64,000 nucleotides of DNA. Source: Thermofilum sp. NZ13 (GTDB lineage Archaea > Thermoproteota > Thermoprotei > Thermofilales > Thermofilaceae). Location of the stretch: the NCBI GenBank assembly GCA_002855745.1, contig NDWX01000002.1:124001-188000 (forward strand). The letters run 5' to 3'. Each line of letters opens with the position of its first letter. Position 1 is the stretch's first letter. Below the pieces are notes generated by a model. That model was not told where the DNA came from. It made no database searches and worked only from the letters and a program-made list of their open reading frames with translations. Position numbers and translations under genes: made by a program. Below, in pieces: positions 60,280 through 64,000 of this stretch.

Positions 60280-61512
60280 ATGCTGGAGGGCTTTGGCATA
60301 AAAACGCTCGACGACGTGGATGTAAAAGGTAAAGTTGTAGGCGTAAGGGTCGACTTCAACTCGCCTGTAGACGCTAAAACCGGAAAACTTCTGGACTACA
60401 ACAGGATTATCGCCCACGCCGAAACGACGCTAAGGGAACTCGTGACCAAGGGAGCGCGGGTGGTTGTCCTTTCCCATCAGGGCCGTAAAGGTGACCCGGA
60501 TTTCACGAACCTGCGCGAGCACGCCGAGGTACTTAACAGGTATCTGGAGGGGAGAGTGAAGTTCGTAGACGATATATTCGGCGAGAGAGCAGTCCAAGCG
60601 ATAAAGAGCCTTCGAGAGGGCGAGGTTTTGGTCCTGGAGAACGTTAGGTACTGGGATGGGGAGACTAAGGCTGCTAGCCCCGAGGAGCACGCCAAGTCGG
60701 AGCTTGTGTCTCGGCTCGGCCCTCTCATGGACGTTTACGTTGTAGACGCGTTCTCTGCCGCTCACCGCCCTCATGCTTCACTTGTCGGCTTCGCCCCGGT
60801 CGTGAGGCACTTCGTCGCTGGTAGGGTCATGGAGAAGGAGCTTAGGGCGCTTTACAGGGTCCGCAACAACCCTGAGAGGCCGTGCATCTACGTGATCGGT
60901 GGTGCTAAGGCCGAGGACACTGCCGACATAATCAGGAGCGTGCTAGGCGGAAACATCGCAGACAGGGTACTTACAGGGGGGCTTGCGGCGAACCTGCTTT
61001 TGCACAGCGCTGGCTTCAACATAGGAGAGAAGAACTTGAAGGTTCTGGAGGAAAAGGGGTTCCTGAGTCTGGAGAAAGAGCTCAAAGACCTTCTATCGGC
61101 GTACAAGGACAGGATCGTCCTGCCTGTCGACTTAGCCGTGGAAAAAGACGACAGAAGGGTCGAAGTCGAGGTTTCGAAACTACCCACTGATGGCTTGATT
61201 AAGGACATCGCGTCTCGGACGGCTAAACTCTACTCAGAGCTCATCAAGGGCTCGAAGACTGTTGTGATGAACGGACCCTTGGGTGTTTTCGAGGACGAGA
61301 GGTTCGCCCAGGGAACTAGGGCGGTGTTTGAGGCTATGGCATCCTCTGGCGCTTTCACGCTAATCGGCGGAGGCCACACGCTAGCAGCTGCCTCGAAGCT
61401 CGGCCACATTGACAAGGTGTCCCACGCCAGCACCGGGGGAGGAGCTCTAATAGAGTACCTCATAAAGGGCACCCTTCCCGTAGTCGAGGTGCTGAAGAAA
61501 TACTCGAGGTAG
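60280..61512 (+). CDS. pgk: Phosphoglycerate kinase
   Basis: Transfers phosphate between 1,3-bisphosphoglycerate and ADP. The 410-residue protein shows VGVRVDFNSPVD, ARVVVLSHQGRKGDP, VLVLENVRYWDGE, VYVVDAFSAAHRPHAS, YVIGGAKAEDTADI, VVMNGPLGVFEDERFAQGTR and TLIGGGHTLAAASKLG, the complete PGK set. An AT-rich promoter (aattttaaaatatt) and an SD gggtga precede the ATG. Confidence 0.95.
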   Translation: MLEGFGIKTLDDVDVKGKVVGVRVDFNSPVDAKTGKLLDYNRIIAHAETTLRELVTKGARVVVLSHQGRKGDPDFTNLREHAEVLNRYLEGRVKFVDDIFGERAVQAIKSLREGEVLVLENVRYWDGETKAASPEEHAKSELVSRLGPLMDVYVVDAFSAAHRPHASLVGFAPVVRHFVAGRVMEKELRALYRVRNNPERPCIYVIGGAKAEDTADIIRSVLGGNIADRVLTGGLAANLLLHSAGFNIGEKNLKVLEEKGFLSLEKELKDLLSAYKDRIVLPVDLAVEKDDRRVEVEVSKLPTDGLIKDIASRTAKLYSELIKGSKTVVMNGPLGVFEDERFAQGTRAVFEAMASSGAFTLIGGGHTLAAASKLGHIDKVSHASTGGGALIEYLIKGTLPVVEVLKKYSR

Positions 61513-61553
61513 CGGAAACATATAATACGCTCTTTTTCCACTAAAGCCACGGT

Positions 61554-62312
61554 ATGAAAACAGTCTGGTCTATTTCTCTCACCGAGGAAGTCCCCCAGGG
61601 GAGCATAGCCGTAATGGGGCTACCCGACGTGGGGCTTGTGGGACCAATAGCGACGTCACACCTTGTGAGGCAATGGGATCTCAGGAGCATCGGCTACATC
61701 GACTCGCCCAGCATGCCTCCTGTAATACTCTTCCATGAGGCGTCCCCCCTACTTCCGCTTCGGATTTACGGTGGGTACAAGGGCAACGACTTCATACTGG
61801 TGGTGCACTCGGATGTCGCTATTCCTCCGCAGTCAATACATGGGCTCGCAGCATTCCTAACCTCTAAGCTACTTGAGAAGGGGGTTAAAAGGCTCTTCCT
61901 GCTCGGCGGTATAGCGGTGCAGGACAGGCTGAACATCGATGTTCCACGCACCTACGCGGCTTCCATAGAGCCTGAGATGCTGGACTACGCTAAGAGGATG
62001 GGCATCGAGCCTTTAAGGGAGGGCTTCATCGGGGGCGTCTACGCGCAGATTCTGAAGGAGGGTTACAAGAAAAAACTGGGAGCTCTAGCTCTGCTCTCCG
62101 AGTGCTTTCTGAACTACCCAGATCCGGGTGCTTCTGCCTCCACCCTGCAAGCGCTTTCCAAGCTCATTGGAAAAGACGTCGACGTCAAACAGCTCATCGA
62201 GCAAGAGGAGGAGATCAGGCTTAAACTCCGCGAGCTAATGAAGAGAACTATGGAGACTATGAAAGGTTCAGGTAAGGAATACGAGTACACTATACCTGCT
62301 CTGTACGTTTAG
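61554..62312 (+). CDS. PAC2 family protein (proteasome assembly chaperone-like)
   Basis: A 252-residue protein of the archaeal PAC2 family: MGLPDVGLVGPIATSHLVRQ near the start, VHSDVAIPPQSIHGLAAFL and a region with YPDPGASASTLQALSKLIG, then an acidic C-terminal helix. Relatives help assemble the 20S proteasome or act as ATP-grasp-associated proteins; the exact role here is unknown. ATG start about 30 bp after ataatac. The next gene starts 9 bp downstream. Confidence 0.8.
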   Translation: MKTVWSISLTEEVPQGSIAVMGLPDVGLVGPIATSHLVRQWDLRSIGYIDSPSMPPVILFHEASPLLPLRIYGGYKGNDFILVVHSDVAIPPQSIHGLAAFLTSKLLEKGVKRLFLLGGIAVQDRLNIDVPRTYAASIEPEMLDYAKRMGIEPLREGFIGGVYAQILKEGYKKKLGALALLSECFLNYPDPGASASTLQALSKLIGKDVDVKQLIEQEEEIRLKLRELMKRTMETMKGSGKEYEYTIPALYV

Positions 62313-62321
62313 GTGAACGGC

Positions 62322-62756
62322 ATGGAGTCCTGGGTAAGGAAACAACTCGAGGAGATCATGAAGGAGTTCCAGAGAATCAGAGAAGAAGTCGCCAGATTCG
62401 AGGAAGAACTCTTTCAACCCTTCGCCGCTCAGGAGGAGAAAACGGTCGTCCCCCTCTACGAGGTCCGGCGATCATCCGACAAGATAAAAATCTGCGCTGA
62501 CCTCGCAGGTGTTAAAGATAAGGAGAGCATAGACGTAAGGGTAGAAGGGAATGTTTTGAGGATCGAGGCCGTCTTCTCTAAACCTTTTGCCTTAGAGGAG
62601 TTCGCGTTTCTAAGAAGGGGGATTTCGAGGTACAAGCTCGAGATACCCCTCCCGGACAATGCCGACGTTAACAACATCAAGGCCACCTTCAAGAGAGGCA
62701 TACTTGAGGTCGAGGTTCCTCTACGGGTAGAGAAGTTTAAGGTTAAAGTCGAGTGA
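62322..62756 (+). CDS. Small heat-shock protein (Hsp20)
   Basis: A 144-residue protein. An N-terminal helix (VRKQLEEIMKEFQRIREEVA) precedes an alpha-crystallin domain (IKICADLAGVKDKESIDVRV, ISRYKLEIPLPDNADVNNIK, FKRGILEVEVP) and a short tail FKVKV that matches the V-x-V anchor used in oligomer assembly. The ATG at 62322 has aggtga as SD five bases upstream; a GTG at 62313 is possible. Likely co-transcribed with the PAC2 gene, giving a protein quality-control pair. Confidence 0.9.
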   Translation: MESWVRKQLEEIMKEFQRIREEVARFEEELFQPFAAQEEKTVVPLYEVRRSSDKIKICADLAGVKDKESIDVRVEGNVLRIEAVFSKPFALEEFAFLRRGISRYKLEIPLPDNADVNNIKATFKRGILEVEVPLRVEKFKVKVE

Positions 62757-62760
62757 AAAA

Positions 62761-63519
62761 CTACTTAATCGACCTCAGCTTGTTTATCAGCTCATTTAAG
62801 TCCTCCACACGGGTCACAGCAAGGGGGATATTTTCCCTCTTCGCTATCTCCAGACCCAGCTCATCGACCTTCTTAACTCCGTGCAGGACCACTAGTGCTG
62901 GGCGCAGGCCGCCCATTCCAGCCTGCATAGACTTAACAGCGACCATAGGGCTCCTGCCGTAAGACACACGGGTGAATATCGCGGCTCTTTGGGTTGTAGC
63001 ACCGTACAGCTTTACGTAGTCGTACGATGGGACGTCTAGAACAAGCTTGATGCTGTCGACGAGGGTGTAGCCTAGCAACGGGGTCGAGACGAAGGCTGAG
63101 CCTACTATCAGGTCTGCCTCTATGGCCTCGCAAAAGCGAGCGATCGATATGGGGATGCTGAACTCGCGCATGTCTATCACCGCTTCCCTCAGGAGGTCGG
63201 AGCCTAGCAGTATGCGCCTGAGCCCCGAGAGAATTATGCCACCTCTTTCGATATCCTTAAGGATCAGGCTCTTCACGAACCTCGCAACGAACTTGGCTCC
63301 GGGAGACTTCCTCCTACCGCTTTCGTAGTCGCTTAGGACAGATGCGGAGACTCCCATCTGGGCCGCGACTTCAACTTGCGTTAGGCTGAACTTCTCGCGC
63401 CACTTCCTCATTTCTCCTCCAGGGTTCTCGGACATAATAATTTCCCCGGCGATTTTCGCGGCGATCTCCCGGAGGGAGGGGTCGCTGAACCACTCATTAG
63501 CGCCTTTGCTTCGATTCAT
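62761..63519 (-). CDS. XRE-type transcription regulator with C-terminal sensor domain
   Basis: A 252-residue protein with an HTH of the XRE/Cro kind near residue 45 (SLTQVEVAAQMGVSASVLSD, then YESGRRKSPG) and a C-terminal alpha/beta domain (IEADLIVGSAFVSTPLLGYT, RPALVVLHGVKKVDELGLEI). The family is a typical archaeal putative regulator; ligand unknown. I use ATG 63519 with an atttataac box about 30 bp upstream, rather than the longer frame. Tail-to-tail with hsp20 and 4 bp apart. Confidence 0.82.
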   Translation of the reverse strand: MNRSKGANEWFSDPSLREIAAKIAGEIIMSENPGGEMRKWREKFSLTQVEVAAQMGVSASVLSDYESGRRKSPGAKFVARFVKSLILKDIERGGIILSGLRRILLGSDLLREAVIDMREFSIPISIARFCEAIEADLIVGSAFVSTPLLGYTLVDSIKLVLDVPSYDYVKLYGATTQRAAIFTRVSYGRSPMVAVKSMQAGMGGLRPALVVLHGVKKVDELGLEIAKRENIPLAVTRVEDLNELINKLRSIK

Positions 63520-63612
63520 CGTGGATGGAGTTTGTACATCTGTTATAAATGCTTTAGCGATTTGTCGAATGCTCAACGGGCATTTTTATTAGGAGTTCAG
63601 GTAGTGTAGTAT

Positions 63613-63670
63613 CGGCTGTGAAGAAGCTCGGAAGGCCCGAATGATGGGGAGCTCGTGCAGGGCGGAGCCG
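63613..63670 (+). ncRNA. Weak candidate C/D box-like sRNA
   Basis: An inverted repeat CGGCT (63613-63617) / AGCCG (63666-63670) encloses GTGAAGA (C-like, 63618-63624), CCGA (D'-like, 63637-63640), ATGATGG (C'-like, 63641-63647) and CGGA (D-like, 63663-63666) with guides of 12 and 15 nt. A tttttatt box lies about 25 bp upstream. Every box deviates by one base from consensus, so this is only suggestive. Confidence 0.25.
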
Positions 63671-63753
63671 CTATGTAAAGCAAATAATTATTGGGTGTGC
63701 TTAAAACTTCTTTATATCCCTATTCTGCAAAAATAACACTTGGGGACTAGACC

Positions 63754-64000
63754 ATGACTTACCGTGTTGGAATAAACGGTTTTGGAAGGATAGGTAGAAA
63801 CTTTCTGAAAGCTGCCCTGCAGAACGAGAAGTTCTTGAAGACCTTCGACGTAGTAGCCGTGAACGACCTAGCTGATGCAAAGACCCTCGCCCACCTCTTC
63901 AAGTACGACAGCGTGTTCGGCAGGTACAAGGGGAGGGTGGAGGTTCAGGGGAATAAGCTTGTCATCGAGAACTACGAGATAGAGGTTCTGAGCGTGAAAG
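63754..64000 (+). CDS. gap: Glyceraldehyde-3-phosphate dehydrogenase, class I (bacterial type), 3' end cut by the window
   Basis: The first 82 residues are visible. The NAD-binding start RVGINGFGRIGRNFLKAAL and the stretch VAVNDLADAKTLAHLFKYDS followed by VFGRYKGRV are those of class I phosphorylating GAPDH of bacteria and eukaryotes, not the class II enzyme usual in archaea. A tttatatccc box lies about 40 bp upstream of the ATG; aaaataacac is nearer. It follows pgk by 2.2 kb. Confidence 0.9.
   Translation, partial: MTYRVGINGFGRIGRNFLKAALQNEKFLKTFDVVAVNDLADAKTLAHLFKYDSVFGRYKGRVEVQGNKLVIENYEIEVLSVK

Noticed and set aside
1-64000. CRISPR array or cas genes
   Set aside because: I saw no regularly spaced direct repeats and no cas-like protein.

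Overview
The window looks like chromosomal DNA of a hyperthermophilic Thermoproteota (crenarchaeal) organism, most like Thermofilum. The grounds are a class I lysyl-tRNA synthetase, an archaeal GluRS, A-type ATPase stalk subunits, small introns in three of four tRNA genes (one tRNA-Glu gene seems to hold two), the archaeal modified mevalonate genes (aconitase X pair), a TackOD1 protein, and many start codons about 22-30 nt from a TATA-like box (leaderless transcripts). The species call is inference; no database was searched.

Layout. 0-9.2 kb: a cut FGGY sugar kinase, a winged-helix protein, acetyl-CoA synthetase, tRNA-Ala(TGC) with an intron, an amidohydrolase, Trm5, A-ATPase subunits F, G/H and E plus a second F-like gene on the other strand, and a phosphohexomutase. 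9.2-17.3 kb: a Trm112-like zinc protein, GluRS, tRNA-Ala(GGC), two poorly known genes, indolepyruvate:ferredoxin oxidoreductase (iorAB), a geranylgeranyl reductase and a winged-helix protein. 17.3-20.0 kb: an accessory island with an IS605-type tnpB broken by one in-frame amber codon, then about 1 kb of very GC-rich, hairpin-rich DNA without a credible protein gene. 20-30.7 kb: a membrane-anchored surface protein, class I LysRS, two long coiled-coil proteins, small regulators, a family 4 uracil-DNA glycosylase with a PCNA-binding tail, and the aconitase X pair. 30.7-37 kb: a fused propeller/thioredoxin/CcdA membrane protein and a three-gene archaeal pilus or secretion motor. 37-44.4 kb: a TackOD1 protein with a maltokinase-like kinase, a KaiC-like ATPase with its HTH partner, a GT5 glycogen synthase and a GH57 enzyme. 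44.2-50.9 kb: intron-bearing tRNA-Thr and tRNA-Glu, a metallophosphoesterase, a CTP-dependent polyprenol-type kinase, a second propeller/thioredoxin protein and cis-prenyltransferase. 51-64 kb: deoC, the HMG-CoA synthase/thiolase/DUF35 operon, RNA methyltransferases, PGK, a PAC2 protein, Hsp20, an XRE regulator and the start of a bacterial-type (class I) GAPDH.

How the genes fit together. One theme is isoprenoid and ether-lipid synthesis: thiolase, HMG-CoA synthase and DUF35, the aconitase X phosphomevalonate dehydratase, cis-prenyltransferase, the lipid kinase and geranylgeranyl reductase. Another is storage polysaccharide and sugar-phosphate metabolism: GT5, GH57, maltokinase, phosphohexomutase, PGK, GAPDH and FGGY kinase. 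A third is peptide fermentation through iorAB. The most unusual parts are the GC-rich structured island at 19.0-19.9 kb, the two giant extracytoplasmic propeller-thioredoxin proteins, and several small genes under 60 codons that sit behind good archaeal promoters.
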